Origin: Tubulanus polymorphus
Lineage: Eukaryota; Nemertea; Palaeonemertea; Tubulaniformes; Tubulanidae
Assembly (NCBI RefSeq): GCF_964204645.1
Contig: NC_134029.1
Location: forward strand, 6,714,001 to 6,778,000
Direction: 5' to 3'
Length of the DNA: 64,000 bases
Notes under the pieces: model-generated
What the model saw: the letters and a program-made list of their open reading frames with translations, nothing else
Database searches by the model: none
Told to the model about the DNA's origin: nothing
Shown here: positions 41,646-56,400 of the stretch, in pieces
How positions within the stretch are numbered: the stretch's first letter is position 1
Layout: every line of letters starts with the position of its first letter
Translations under genes and position numbers: made by a program

Positions 41646-44410
41646 TCAACTAGAAAACAGGGGCAATCCCTATATTAAGATCAAAAATAAGAAAAAAAGT
41701 TGCTTTACATGACGCGGAAGAAAGAAATTACTAGACTAGAACTGTAATATCCATGTGTATTTATCTGTCTGGTGGAGTAGGCTAATACCCTTACGCTTTC
41801 GCGCTTAACTACGGCGCCATAGCACGACAAATATTTGGTATGAATTTTACATGCGGGATAATCGTAAGTTGTGTACCAGTTTTTCATTATTCATACGCCA
41901 ACCATGTCGTTTCTCTACCGTGACTATTTACACAGAAAATCAACGCTTTTCCGCTAATTTACCGTTAATTCACTCCGCCGAAAATAACTACGCATCGCAT
42001 TCCGAAATATTCCTCGAATGAAAATTCAACTAATCGCACGAAATCATATAATTTACTAATCGAATACCCAATGAACGAATATGTTACTAAAATTTCTTTC
42101 GTGTATATACTACTTTTTACATCTGATATATTTTGAGAGCATCGTAATTCGAAAACCTCTGTCACCTTATTGCTGATATTGCAAAATGAGCCGGATACCT
42201 ATAGGCCTCGCCAGGCCATTTCGTACGTGATAATGAAGATGATGTTGAAAATATTTTCTTTTGTCGACTTGCCGCTCTCATTAAAACGGCAATCTACTTC
42301 TATCATTATTTCAGAAATTTAAGCTTTCTAATCGACAGAAGGCGTGCTATTAATCATAGAATTCATAATAGAAAAAAGCGCGATGATTTGAAATAAAAAT
42401 ATATCTATCGATTTAAAATGTTTTATATGGGTGCGTTGTTGAGCGGGCGGTGAATTGGGAAGTTAATCGCCGAGATATTGATGGCCGTCCTGTCGACGAC
42501 AAATGGAGTGTCGTCTGACGACTAAATAATGACCGCTTATTTAACGCGTTTCCACTTTTCGCCCATTTCAAGTGAGATACGATTACAATTGGTATTTCTT
42601 CGGCTTCATTTCGCTCGGATAATAGGCGGAAATTCATCATTTTCCGGCGGATTGACCCCGATTCTGTTAGAAAGCTTTCGCCTGAACGCGTCGCCGCGTG
42701 AAGCGCTAATTGTCAACGCTTAAAACAGCGTCCGACTCTCCGAAGGTTTCTAACCGAACCCATATCCGAACCGGTCTTAAATCATCATCGCGACATCGCA
42801 ACCAAAAGGCGTTAAAGGCACTCGATTAGAATAGACAGAGAGAAAGCGTTAATTAATCAAACGTAAGAAATGAATTGTAAGCCCGAAGCATCGTGGCGTG
42901 GGGTTTGTCGTCGAATTAACACATCATCGACAATGATTCATAAAATGTGTGTTTATTTCTCTCTAAAAGACAACCAGAAAGCAAAATATCATTTATCCCA
43001 ATTCAGGAATATGTTGGCTTTTTAATGTTGGAAAATCCATTTCGATAGGCACATTTCGTATGATGCAAAAATGTAACCAAATGAAGCATACATTGATAGT
43101 TTATTTGTTAGAAAATCAGTTGTATATACTACGATGAATATACTGAAAATGGATCTCTGGACCAGACGTGTGAAATGCCAGAAATATTGCTATGAGGGAT
43201 AGGAGAATACGTGAAATATACATATATAGAAAAATTAATGTAACGATATCAAGATGATATCTTTATTTGGCATATGGAATATTACGCCGGTCATGGACGT
43301 TTAATACGTCAATGCGCTAACGAAGCTGGGAACATGGCGTGTATACGATGTATTAATGTAAAGTTAATGCCACAATAGGATGAATCGCCGCCGATAAAAT
43401 ATTCATTATCATCATCATCAACCGAGCTGTCGGCGGTCGTCGGCTTTTCATTAAAAACCCTAAACAAAGAAACACCAGTCATCGGGGCTTCATTTCACAG
43501 AAAGCGGCGCCCAGGTTTTCCACAAGCCCGACTCGCAAATCTATAGAGTCCTAAGCGCCATGCCGCTGAGAATTGTACTTGTTTTTTTTCTTCGTCCGCT
43601 TTTGTTTTTTATTTACTCTTTTGTAAACAAGTCGACGATTTAATTTAGAAGATAAGATCGGAGCGGAGAATGAAATCAAATCATGGAACTTCCATTCATT
43701 CAGAACGTTTACACACGAGAGCGGCTTAGAAATTTGTGGGAAAATATCTACGTCGGCATATGTTTTTACCTGGTAGCCAATAGCTGCTTAAACAAAGGCT
43801 CGAAATTAGTACTTGACTTGCTATTGTGAAATAATAGATAATATTTTTCGGCTCGTGATTCAAGTGATTGGCGCGTATCCAACCGAGTTAGGCGTCGGTA
43901 GCGACCAATGTTTTGAGATGTCCGTTCACGTGCCCTGCGCGTGGTGGCACCACCTAGCGACGGATATGCATTTCGGGACATCTGTTTGTATTCTCATATC
44001 CATTGCGTGATTATGTTTCTTTTTAAGGCAAATCGGTAATTCTAATTTCGGTTGAGGCAAGAATCAATTTCATTTCAACGTCAAGTCTTATGTGTCGGTT
44101 TTACATATTGTATTTCTACAAACCCAATGCGAAGAGGAAAGTAATATGCATGTAAGCTTATGTGAGAAAGAATATAAAAAGGAAAGGATAGCAAATCTTT
44201 TTCGAATGATCAATGATCTTCCCTCCCTTATAGTTACTTCCGAATATCGATGTATTAAATCAGGTATCTACAAGATAAACACACGCCATTTGCTTACCAG
44301 TTCAGGCTGGATGGAAAGAAAATCGTTCACCTAAAACCGAAACCGAAATTTACAATAATGTACTTCGATTCAAATGAAATGCCGACCAACTATTCGTCTA
44401 TATCATTCTT

Positions 44411-44500
44411 TACTTTGATTTTCGATTTCAAAATCAAACCCCTTGCTTCGTTGGCGGTAGGTGTGGTGGGTTTGTTAGGGCCACACCAAATGCATTAGTA
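44411..44500 (+). repeat. Dispersed ~100-bp repeat, copy C
   Basis: TACTTTGATTTTCGATTTCA, then TAGGTGTGGTGGGTTTGTTA. It is shorter than copies A and B, lacking the terminal TCAAACGAAATCT. Confidence 0.7.
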
Positions 44501-47174
44501 TCCCTAATTCATCCCTACTTGAGGATTTAAAAAAAGATACGTTGGGTAGGTGATGCAGTTTGCATTGTGGTCGGACGTGCTTACACAGAACGAGCTGCCC
44601 TGTCTAATAGAAAAACACGCATTTCATTGTCGTAACAACAATAGTCAACCTGAAATGTTGATATTCCATAGTGTACGAGATAATTGAGCTAAACCGATGG
44701 AATACGCTAAATAAACGACGATTGTCTATGGGAAAAAATTTGAAAATGAATGCAGGCGTACGTTGAAAATGATTGTATATTGTAAGGATTACGGTAAAAA
44801 ATTTACGCATTGCAGAATTATTGACTCGGAAATCACTCAGGCGTATACACTTTTATTATCAATTGGTAACGGATGGAATTAAATTGTACTAATCAATGAA
44901 AAGCAATTTATTACAACGCTATACTAGAGATGGAAAAATTTTTCATTCAAACTGTTGCTGATTTATTTTGCAAAGAAACAATTCAACCAGGTTTATTCCC
45001 CGGCTTCCGCGTACATATAACCATAAGGGATGGGGGCTGGAACTCGTAAAATTGATGGCGATGTTGGAGACTGGCGTGCAGCTATTGGCGATCTAATTAG
45101 AAAGCTTGTTGTTCCACGATATTAAACAATTCCCGAGGGTGATAGCTTATACTTAAATTGTCACAACATCAACTCGCAACGAGCTAATGAAATCAATTCG
45201 ACGAGAAGGATGATTGGCTAACCCGCTATGGTTAATGCCACCTGTTCGCTAGAATTTCTCTATTTACACCGCGCGTGCGCCTTTTTACCGGGACCCGCGT
45301 CAAAATCGCCGCACCATATGCCCACGTGTAAATCTACCGTGTAACTCGAAACTATAATGATTTAAAAGAAAGTGAACATATTGCAATTTCATGGTGTCGA
45401 TTTGGTCGGATTTTCCGCGAACACAGTTTCTGACACCGCCTGCAGTCGGGGAACGAAACGCATTCAGGTAGAACGGAGTGAGAACGACAGGAATCGCGCA
45501 CCATAACGTCGCCATATGTTCACAAGGTAATACCCAGTCACGCCAAGTCACCGCCTGAGCACACGTGACTTGAAAATCAAATCTATCATATTCTCCCGAA
45601 CTCCTCGGACTAACCGAAAATTCGAAGTCTTCATGCGATTATACATCAATATCAATATCGCTATACGCAAGGCTGGCAATAGTTCACATTTCAAAGCGTA
45701 GGGAATGTAAACGATTTCGAAATTTCGAAATAGCTCAATAAAGATTTGCCGCATACAAGAGGCCAACCATTGAAGTACGGCCTCGATACATACATATAAT
45801 TAGTTTGTTTTAATGGTTTTCCGCGTAGTGGATATATCGCTATTATGATTATGCCGATGATTGTGGTCACTGTAGCGTTGACGAATAAGCGACGTCGATA
45901 TTTGGCCAAACACATTGATAGTCGCAATGGGATTCCGCGTGCAACGAAAATCGTTTGAATATTTTATAAACAATCCTTTCATTGTAAACGCAAATGTGAT
46001 ATGACTAGTGGTGTTTCTATAGAGTTGCGCGAGCATCCGTATACGAGTTGACAGCACTTCAATTTCCGTTAACGATAAAACTTATTTATTTCTATCACAT
46101 AGATAAAACCAAACGCGCTTTTCAAATATGTTGAAACGAAAGCGGGGTTTTCACGCCGTAAATTCATGAAGTCGCAGCCAAATCTATACATATATTTCAC
46201 ATATGATAGCATTCACATTTTTGTGTTTTTCGATTCCCCGACTGGATCACTTTCATCGACAAATCCCTGTGATTGAAAAACTGACATTTTTGAAAATATC
46301 AGAATAGTGAAAAAGAAACGTTTGAATGTTTTTTTTTAATTCCAAAAATCATTGTATTTTTCATTATGCCGCACTTTAATTTATATATATTCAAATTACG
46401 TGTTAATGTAATAATTCAGTCGAGAAAAGCTGGTTATTTGCAACATAGATAACTCATTTTATTCTAAACCCTCATCGGAAAGTTCAACAAATATCATACG
46501 TAGATGTCGTAAGTCCGGCTAAAAGAGGCTCTCCTGGTTAAATTTGACAACAAAAACTTCTATACCGATTGGATTCGCATTTTCGACTTGTGGGCTAAAC
46601 TTTCAGGTCTAATTCATTTATTTTATAGACATTTACCACAGACAGTTTTCCTTCGACCAGGAGTTGATTCATATTAGATTTACGTCAAGTATAGTCGCCA
46701 TTATCGCTCCGTATAACAAGTAGCAACCTCATTTATATATGCATTATGCGTTACGTAATTGAAAAACTAGGACCAATATCTTCCGACCGCTTTTTACAAG
46801 ACTTTTACACTTACCAATTTTTAGAATTAAACGAAAGGACGTCACCATCGTCGAGACGGTATCCAAATACAATCCCGTTCGAAAGCTAGATTTCTACTAA
46901 AATGGCCAGGAGAACCGTGCGCTAATTTATTGCGAATAATGTTCAAAAATTTAGTAAGCTCTTAACCGTGTTCGGCGTATGTCGTGTGTTGCCGTCGGGA
47001 CCCTAAATTATTTACCCAACGAACAACATCCAACGGATACGTGAATAAATAACAGGCCCATGAAAATTAAATGGCAATCGATGAAACCTGATATCAAGAG
47101 CGTAGCAAAATAATCCATTTTTTATACAAATATATATATATACACATCGATATGGAATATTTTGAAATTCTTAC

Positions 47175-47237
47175 CTGGTGCGGGTGATACAGCCCGTAGG
47201 AGGACATGTTCATATTTCGGCTCATACCGTGCATCAT
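47175..47237 (-). CDS. Probable distal alternative first coding exon of POU4
   Basis: On the minus strand, ATGATG opens 21 codons, MMHGMSRNMNMSSYGLYHPH plus Gln, ending CAG|GTAAGA, a strong donor in phase 0. The next POU4 exon downstream can accept it in phase 0 in two ways: at GNIFGG (30143), or at an AG inside exon 1 (CTTCAG|GGG, new exon start 31475), which would join it to GRYSPPPYR. Drosophila acj6 is known to place a short Met-rich leader before a GRYSP motif, which supports the second joint. The Met/Ser/Tyr/His-rich composition resembles POU4 N-termini. The intron would be about 15.7 kb. This is inference from splice phase and composition; no transcript was available. Confidence 0.5.
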
Positions 47238-50200
47238 TGTGACTGTTCGCGAAAGCACGTGCGCGCTTGATTTCCTCTCGAAGCAGACGAGAAGAGATGA
47301 GATGAGATGGTCTTTTTAACGCCGCGGCAACCGTGGAAAGGGGATAATTATTAACGCGGCACACAGTGGCTGCTTAAAAATTGAAGAAAGTATTTAGAAA
47401 CCGGTCTTAAAACTCGCCACGGTGGATAATAGTATAATAGGTCGTGGTATTATTACAATCGAAAATCGTGTTGCTATTGGATGGCGAGAAGACTGACACG
47501 AGGGATAACTGGTTTTCTAATTAGTAATTCGCTTCAGCTGATTCCACCAATAACAATCGTTCGCCGAACTGGTAAGAGGCGGCGAACAGAATTCCAGTGA
47601 TTGCCAGCCAATAATTTCGCTCTCTGAGGGGAGATTATCGAAACATAAACAAAATGTATAGTTGGCGGGTTTTTTAAGTTCTGTTCTGGATGTTATCAAG
47701 GTTCTGCATTGTTTTTTCCATCAAAGCTGCGTGGATGTGATCAAATTCATTACGCCGTAATAAAACATTGTAAAACTCATATCGAAGAAAACTTCTGTTC
47801 ATTCCAAAAATCCTTCCGTAATCCTCTGTATCCTCTGAAATATTTGCGTATCGATTTATAACGTTCGTGGCCATCCAAAGTGGAATACGCGTTCGATGCT
47901 CTGTTTAGAAAAAAAGCAACTGCATTTTACTATACAACTTCCACCAGAAGACACAAAACGCGTCACCAGAAAATCAGATGACAATCACATTCATGTGTCC
48001 CACTATGATTCTGGATTATTCGGGCCGTTCCTTGTGGGGTGCAGAGTGGTTCTGTTTAGGAAATTTTGAAATATTTTTAAGTGCCATTTTCGCAAATACT
48101 ATTTTACATAAGCAATAGAACTGCCCATTATCGGGATTCTCTGCACACCCCCCCCCCAAAAAAAAAGAAAAATTCAAATGATAGGCCCTGGATTGGATAG
48201 AAGTGCCTTATCATTTTGTTTCACTATGCGTTCGTTAAGTTTATACGTAACGTCTTAAATACGTACAAACACACAAATACACATTATATATTTCATCTAA
48301 TTAATGAGGTCTCTAGAATACTGTGGTTGGCCGTGTGAATACCGCGCATATTCAATGACGCTTCGCGGGATAGCGGATTATGAAAAAGAAAACAGCGACG
48401 CGTACGAATTCCATGAGGCTTTTCAAATATTCATTCGTCGGCTTTTATTGCTCAAATAAAGAGTTATTAAGCGATTGTTTTGCTTTCAGGCTCGTGCCGC
48501 GCGTCTCTTGACCATCATTAATACTTATCTCAAACCCGTAACAATCAACACGTTTCTTGACATTGTTCGCAAATGACGGAGTTGATGAATATATTAATGG
48601 CGTCGATTCGCCGCTCGACACCCTGTCACTATTGTCCGAAGACTTTCCATTTCGATCTTCCGTTGTTGTTGTTGTCCGCTTTTCAGACTGAACAGAATTT
48701 TATTCCCACAAAATCAAAAGGGAAAAGGGCAGACGGCAATCGAATTTCAGCTGAAGACTCTCCGTTTTATCTCAAGCATATAGTACAAACCGTGAACGCG
48801 ACTTTTTCGAATATCTGTCCAATTTCGCCATTAATATACGCCCATCTGCTGGTAAGGCTAAAAAATTAACAACCTGTAATTAATAACCTGGTTCTCATTT
48901 CTGCTCAACTTTAAGTCTACCCGGCGGCCGCCTATCCATACTATACATTACTTCATCAAAAACCATGATCAAGCTAACAATAACAGACCTGACAGCTATA
49001 GAAACTGATTTTAAAATGTATTGCATTTTACACAATGACCCGGCCGATCAGGAGAAACAAGGTATTATTTTTTTAACCTTACGTTATTTTTTTCAATCAT
49101 TCCATTCCTTCGGAAATGAATAGTAAATCGTAAAACCATTCGTTCGAGACACCAATTCAATACCCATGCAGATAAATGAATGAATGAATGCATGTAACAG
49201 GTGCACGAAGTATCAAAATATCTATTTCCGCTATCATTGTCGTCCAGTGATCACGTGACGTGTTAGCGATGTATTCACTGCGCAGCTTCTTTTTTGAGCG
49301 CGCGACTATTACTAAAATTGAATGTCTACAACGTCGATAAATAATTGATAGTGAAAACATCAACTTATTGCCACATATTATGATCGCCATATATTATTTA
49401 TTAATCTCTTTCGCAAAGAAAGAAAATCAGCCAATATTGTTATGCAGCATGAGTAACTTCTTTTGCAATGAACGTGTCCGTGTATAAACAATGCCGAAGA
49501 CAGTGGCATCGCATGATAAAAGCTAGTTTCTCGGAGTATTTCGTTAAATATTTATTTGGGAAAATATTTCGAAGCGTTTCCCAACCTGTTGCAAATATAT
49601 ACAATCAGATGTGCACGACGTTTGCTAACGACATCGGAAAAAGGCCGGTGCATGCGGAAAGAGGGTTCCGGTGCGGGCGCGTGCCCGGCACGAGTCCACG
49701 CGTGACCAACACGAATACCGGTAGGCCTACAATATGAGCCTAAAGAAAGAATGCACTATCGGATCTTCCGTCTTGCAGCTGGCTCGTCTCCTAGTGTACT
49801 AGATAGAAAAGTAGTCTAAAAAGAACCAATTTCTCCTGTGTAAAAATCAAATCACAACCAAACGCTTTCGAAGTGACCCATCCCTCGGTGGCTTTTGAGG
49901 AATGAACTGCCGGTTGCGTCAGGTGACCTCACGCTGGGAGTTTTTAGGGCTAATAACCACGGCTGCTCGGTTAGGGGGAGGGGTAATCGATCTGAGCTGA
50001 TCTCCGGTCGACATATTTCCATTATTTCGCGAGATTTTCCACAATCAATGTCGCAGATGAAATCTGGCGAAAGCAATTTATCTGCGGTGTTTTCGTCGAT
50101 GACAATCTGACGGTGAACGGGTATGAGCGATATATCTCAGGGATGTTGTTCAGATTATTCTTCGCCGTTTCAATTTATTACCGTCAGATCGTCCCGCACA

Positions 50201-53200
50201 GCAGCAGGGCATTAACTCACTTCATTTTTGGGAAACTATCAATTCTAGATTGATATTGATGGAAGACTGAATCGCCCGTTTGGGCATTGAAAGCCAGATG
50301 AATTGATGAATCTTCTCCATACAGTAATTTGCTATCAGAAATTAGGCCTGACATTAGCAAGTGATTTTCACTACACCGTGATGAGATAAGTCCCGCGAGG
50401 CCCAATCGCGCTATCAACCCTACCACGCGTCGCGCGCACCATCGGACCAGACGAATAATATACCTGTTATTGAGTAGCAAATTGCATTAGCGTCCTATTA
50501 ATTTAGTTAGATGCGTTTTTCTGCAGGCAATTACTATGGTAATAAATGAATCCCAATATCTATTGTCAATTACATAAAAGGTCAAAATTGTCCGCTGTTC
50601 ACTTCGACTGAAAAATCATAAAACACAAAATTTCATAAATATTGGAGAGTGGTTTATTATGGTATTTCAGAACGGGACAATGGAAATCCACTTGAAGGAA
50701 TGGCAGTTTTATATCCTAAGCGGAACCGTTGTTTTGCAATAGCCCGCATCATAATTACGTACCCCCAACGACTTTCAATTCATAAAAATGCCCCAGTTTC
50801 AGCCACCGTGCGTCGCTCGTAAAACTACTAAATTCGGTCTCCCGACTAGGTCGATATGTTTTATATCCTATTTTAGTCTAAAAATCAGATAAATGAATTG
50901 ATACGATTCTCGAACACGTATTTGCACACAATATTTCGAGACTAATTGTTCTATTAACGAAATTATAGTTTTTCGATTTCAAATTTAGTATCGCACCTGC
51001 GAAAACAGAACCGTCGAAACAATGGCGTTTTAATTTCGACAGAGTCGTAATGTGTTGCATATTCATCAACTTGACAAAATGCCATAGAAACGCAGGTATA
51101 GTGGGTTGAATAAGGGTTCTTCAATGAATGAGATTAAAAATTAAAATTCTTTTTCATTGTAAGTGTTCAGCGGAACCCGGTTATAATTGGTTGTGTATGG
51201 AGAAGTTGTCATTTTCAAATGTCTCGTCCGTCCGTAACGCCTCTCGACCCACGCGTATTAAAATATATCAAGGGCCACTTGAATCGGAGGATATCACGTC
51301 GAATATACCGATTTTCAAATCCTTTAAACCCCACACTTAAGCGTAACACATGCGCAAAACTCCGATAGGAACAACTTCAAAGTTTAGCGAATACGAGGGT
51401 GTTTATTACCATGAATTTAAAAAAAATCCCGGAAGCTTTTCGGATAAAAGTTGCCATCACTTGGTTTATCGGTTTGAATATTCTGTCCCTTTACGACTGG
51501 AACGAATCACGGCCTGATTTGGCACGGGTCAAAATACTCTTTTTATTCTTGGAGTTTTATGTATAACTTAGTGAAATATTCTGTGAGGTTTACATCGACT
51601 TATACACCATCACTCTGACCAGGAATTGATGTAAATATATACAAAACGTCTTGAAAAAAAATTAAACCATACATATTTCTTCAAATGTCAGAGATTAACT
51701 TCGGTGTCAGCGTGGTGTCACATCCCCAGACGACAATTAACAGCGATAATTCGGTCGATCATTTCTGAAGATTTATCACCAGTTAATCGTCGCAAAGAAA
51801 ACGTTTATCGCATTAAATCCATCCGAAAAACACTCGACTTCCTCATAATTGACTAAAAACCAAGACAAATATATGTACTGGGCGCTGCGCGGGACTCTCC
51901 GGGGAATCGTTTGGTCGTTCTAAGCCGGTGCTAAAGATCAAATCACGATAGAACGGATCGCACTGGAGACCGGTCTCATCGGACCTGAAACCGAGTAACG
52001 AGTTTAACTTGGATTAAAAATTAACACGCCAGGCGATTACGACGAGTTTCGTAATTCGATTTGGGCCAATTATTCGGAGAGCGTCGTGCCAGATCTGTCG
52101 TATTTTAATCTTATCATCGCCATCAGTTTTGATGAATTAGAATCAATGATTGCGTTATGCATCGAGTTAACGCAGACGGACCGGAGATGGACCATTATAC
52201 CAACAGACGATACCCTATCATTAACACTCATTATGTAAATTATACGACGATTTAAAAGGTTATTGTAAAGATTAGGTCCGATCACATATCTATATGTGAA
52301 CATAGCCAACGCAGGTTTGGTGAGATAAAATCAGAGAGGATCGGGAAATCTGGCGAACAATGAAGCCCAATATGGATATATTTTATCCAATCTGTAGTAG
52401 ACACGTCAACCGCTCTGTCGAGTCTGTATTGGTGGTGCTGTTTCCTCGGGATCACTGCTGTACTAACAGACTCAAGAATAACACGCAGTTAACATCCTTC
52501 TCATCGTTTCTTATTCCGCGTCTGGCTTGTCTTAGTGTATTTGTTCCAACTCTGTAACGATCTGATCCAAGCAAACCAGACTTGATATCTCGTAATCGTA
52601 GTTTTTACCAAAATGAGAGTAGTTTCCATTTGAAAAAAATAGTTCAGTAACCCTCGCCTTACCCGCACATGGTCAACTCGGACAAAAATGAAATAATTTT
52701 CTTAACTTTCGCGCGTATTCTCCTATCCTTCAAACTCGGCCTGAACTTAAATCGGACCTATTTTGCTGGTTCCAGTTTTCCGAGGTAGGCAAGGTTTACC
52801 GTAATCTAATTGAATGATTGAGAAGTTATTCTGAGTTTCAGATATTTTTTGGGAGTAGAAACTCGAATTGACCATTCCTATTTCAAGGACCGCTATGAAC
52901 TGTTTCTACTGATGGTTCAATTTGATTAGATGATGTTCCTTAGCAGTTTCTGAGCAATTCAAGTTGATAAATCCTTTTAAAGCAGTCAATACTAGAACCG
53001 AAGACCTTCATACCGGAAAATTCCATAAGAAACCAACAAAAAATTCTCCAATAAAAGGAAGAATGTTTATTTCAACAAAATGATCCTAACACAATACGTA
53101 CGTACACCCAGAATAAATATGTCAATAGAAACACGGCAATGTGTGGTTGAATACATTTTTAGTAAATCAGTTCTAATTACGTGTACATAAAATACAAATA

Positions 53201-53405
53201 TCTGAGTGTTTGTCTATATTTACTTGTATCCATCAAACTTTTAATTAGTTAGTTAGTATCATTCAAAAACAATGACTGCGCTTCTTCTACGTCAAACAAC
53301 GCCTCCTAAGAACACCTAGAATTAGAGAGAATATGGTATTTAGTCAATTGAATATTTATTAATTCCCCGTTTTGTAACTAGATGGCAGTAGCTTACAGAC
53401 CTATG
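47238..53405. other. Spacer between the distal POU4 exon and COX5A
   Basis: If the exon at 47175-47237 is real, its promoter lies just above 47238. The COX5A poly(A) signal (AATAAA on the minus strand) is at 53355-53360. Otherwise this is AT-rich DNA with no recognised gene. Confidence 0.5.
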
Positions 53406-56400
53406 TTAGTGCATGTCTAATACATCGGGCATGGCTAACTCTGGTTTGTCGTAACCTAATTGTTCGGGTGTGGAAATTCCGAGCTCTTCGAGGGTCGGAG
53501 TAATCTCCTGTAGAATGTATGGCCAGATGACTTTCTTTCGGTTTCCGCATTTGAACTGAAATGAGAAAGCGGTGACAAATTATCCAATCCATAAGACAAT
53601 ACGTACATCACATCTCAAATCAGATCTTATTCAGAGGTGGTTATGCAAAATGGCTCATAGAATTCATTTGATACGTCAGATAATCTATGTGGGTTTTTCA
53701 CTGACTACTTCACTTATTCAGGGTCCGTACAGATCAGTCATTCCTAGATATAGGGAGTTTTCCGAAAAGTTTCAAATTTTGAATAAGTGTCCGTAAACTC
53801 CGAATCGGCATCGGTCACCCGTAAACGATTTATCTCCGAAAATCGTTAATTTGGTGGTTTTGTATGCAGACTCTTAAGCCGCGATCACACAAGCATTTTC
53901 GGCCCGTGCCAAATTTGGCCCGGAACAACTGTTCACACGGGTGCCAAATGGGTCCGGGCCAAATTTTGCCCGACCAAAAACGTCGGACCTTATTATAGCA
54001 ACAGGCAAATGATTGCGTTTGAATTACAACTGGCACCGAAAATGATCCACTTCGCTTTGTTTGAGCATTGTTGAGTATCGAGTGAATGGTTTGCGTGTGA
54101 ACGCACTATCTAATTAGGCACGGGCCAAATCTTCTCCATGTGATCGCGACATTATCTTATACTGTACACTACTAAACTTGGTTTTTCATTGGTAAACCTG
54201 CTTCGGAGAAAAAATCCTGGTCACAACTGTACAAATTTTAATAGGCGTAGTCTAATGTACAACTACAAGCTAGACAAAAATTTCTAATGGCCTATTTCTC
54301 ATAATTGGAGGAATTTTGGGTATTTTGCTCAAATTAAAGGAGTTTCGGCACCTTTAAAAGCATATTCGGGTTAAGAAGGAGTTTTTAAGGAATTTAGGAG
54401 TCGTAGGGCACTTGTTAAACGGTCATCCGAGTTCATCTGATCCAAATTGAGCGAAGCCTGCTTCAATAGCGAAATTCCATAATCTAAGTTTGAACTCAGA
54501 AATCAAATTCATCAATGCGCCAATATTTTGCGAGTTGTTCAATGCCACTCATCAAATAGAATAGTGGCATACCCAAAAGTACAGTAGGCTTCATGCTCAA
54601 CGTCACTATATACAAGATAAAGAGCTGAAAATATAGTGAATTATCTGATAAGAATACATCAGAAATTATTTGATAATGTGTAGCTGGAAATAAAGTATAT
54701 TTGCACGATTAAAGTATATATAAATAGACGATATCAGTTTTGGCACGATTCAATATAGAAGAGATCACAAGATGGTATGTAGAACACGACATAGTGAAGG
54801 GTTTAAAAATCAGCAAACATTGTCAAAACCAACGACTTTAAACCAAAGCTTCTATTATCAATGTCAGGCTTTTTGATCTTGTTGCTAGTTTCAATTCAAG
54901 AACCTGCAGGACCCAGTTCCGCAGTTCCAGTTAAGATTTGACTTATGAGTTATAATGTGAACTGATTTTAACTCTGATTTATCTCTTAACTCACAACTGC
55001 GGAACCAAACCTTGGATCCTGCCTTAGAAGTTGGCTCGTTCCACAAAAACATGCGTAACCCAGGATATAATTACTATCGAAGAAAATTCATTAAAAGAAA
55101 TAAGCTCTATAGAATTTGAATCCAAATACAACATACCCATAACCAATTTCTGATAGGTCCCACAGTACCTACCCCCAACATATGTCAAGTATAAAAGAAA
55201 AACTTCGATAGATACCTGAACAGCTTCCAGATATCTGACAGCCAGTGAATGATCATTTATTCTACGACAAGCTTTTAATGCTGCAACAATAATTCGTGGC
55301 TCAGGAACCAAATCAAATCCCTACGAAAAAAGATAACAAAATGCAAATATTTTCATTTCAATTTTCAGCAACGCCACAAACAACCTAGTTTATGCTCGGA
55401 ATACTTCCAAAATCGAGCTCCGGCATACAGTTCATGTACCTGCAGTTCATTCATTCCTCTTCTGACGTCCCAGCCATCGATATTTGGATTACTAAAAAAC
55501 TGTTCATACCGGGCGTCGAATTCTTCGTCGGTTTCTACGCTATGTTTGGACATGTGGCGCACGCTGGTTACTGTAAAGAAAAAACAAATAAATCATATGA
55601 ATAATGAATGCGCATAACGTATAGGCTGATACCGGCTGATGCCTTAATATTTTCATCCTTTGAGTCGGATGCAAAACGTTCACACAACTAGGCCTACTAG
55701 AAAGACAGTTCCAAATGGGTCAGTACCGTACCTGGAACGTACCAAATTTGGAACGGACCAAATTAGTGTGCATTTACACACGCAAGATGTTGCTAGGAGT
55801 ATTCTTCCCCGGAAGTTATATCTATTGAATGATTTATGAGTGCCTGGGTGTTATTCATTTTAAAAATTTTGATGATGGCAGTGCATCATTACATCTGGAC
55901 ACATATCTCCTACAATAATGGTAAATTCAAGGACATTTTCAGAACAAATTAAAATGGCTACTCAGCGAGTAACACACGCGATAGACGGATGAATAATAAT
56001 CTGTTAGCCTTTATTTTTAGGCAATACAGAATTATATGAAATCTGAAAACTATATTAATCAGCTTGATGACGGAGGAGGAGCACTGCGCTACAAGTGACT
56101 AGAGCTAGAGGATGTTATCACTAAGGCCAAAAAAAAAATATATTCTGTTTCTGGCCCTTCTGCACAAAATGATGCAGTTTTTTTTCTACATTTGACTATC
56201 GAGTGTGATGGATTAGTCGACAGGAACAAGTCCGGACGGATGTATAGTAGCCGGCACTTTCAAAATTGACATCGATATCAACATGCTTTTGGTTTTCATT
56301 CATAATCAGACAATAGCAATGAATAGATAGATGGACTAAACTTTCGCGTTTTACGCCATAGGCGACTAGTTGGCGCTAGCGCATGGTGCGCGAATTTCGG

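Larger units (their letters stand above)
35898..47174. other. Putative POU4 long intron or upstream regulatory DNA
   Basis: No recognisable protein-coding exon. Contents I can name: a retroelement-like terminal motif at 36033-36080 (minus strand) and two copies of a ~100-bp dispersed repeat (41541-41645, 44411-44500). Many short unrecognised open frames are of chance length. Confidence 0.5.
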
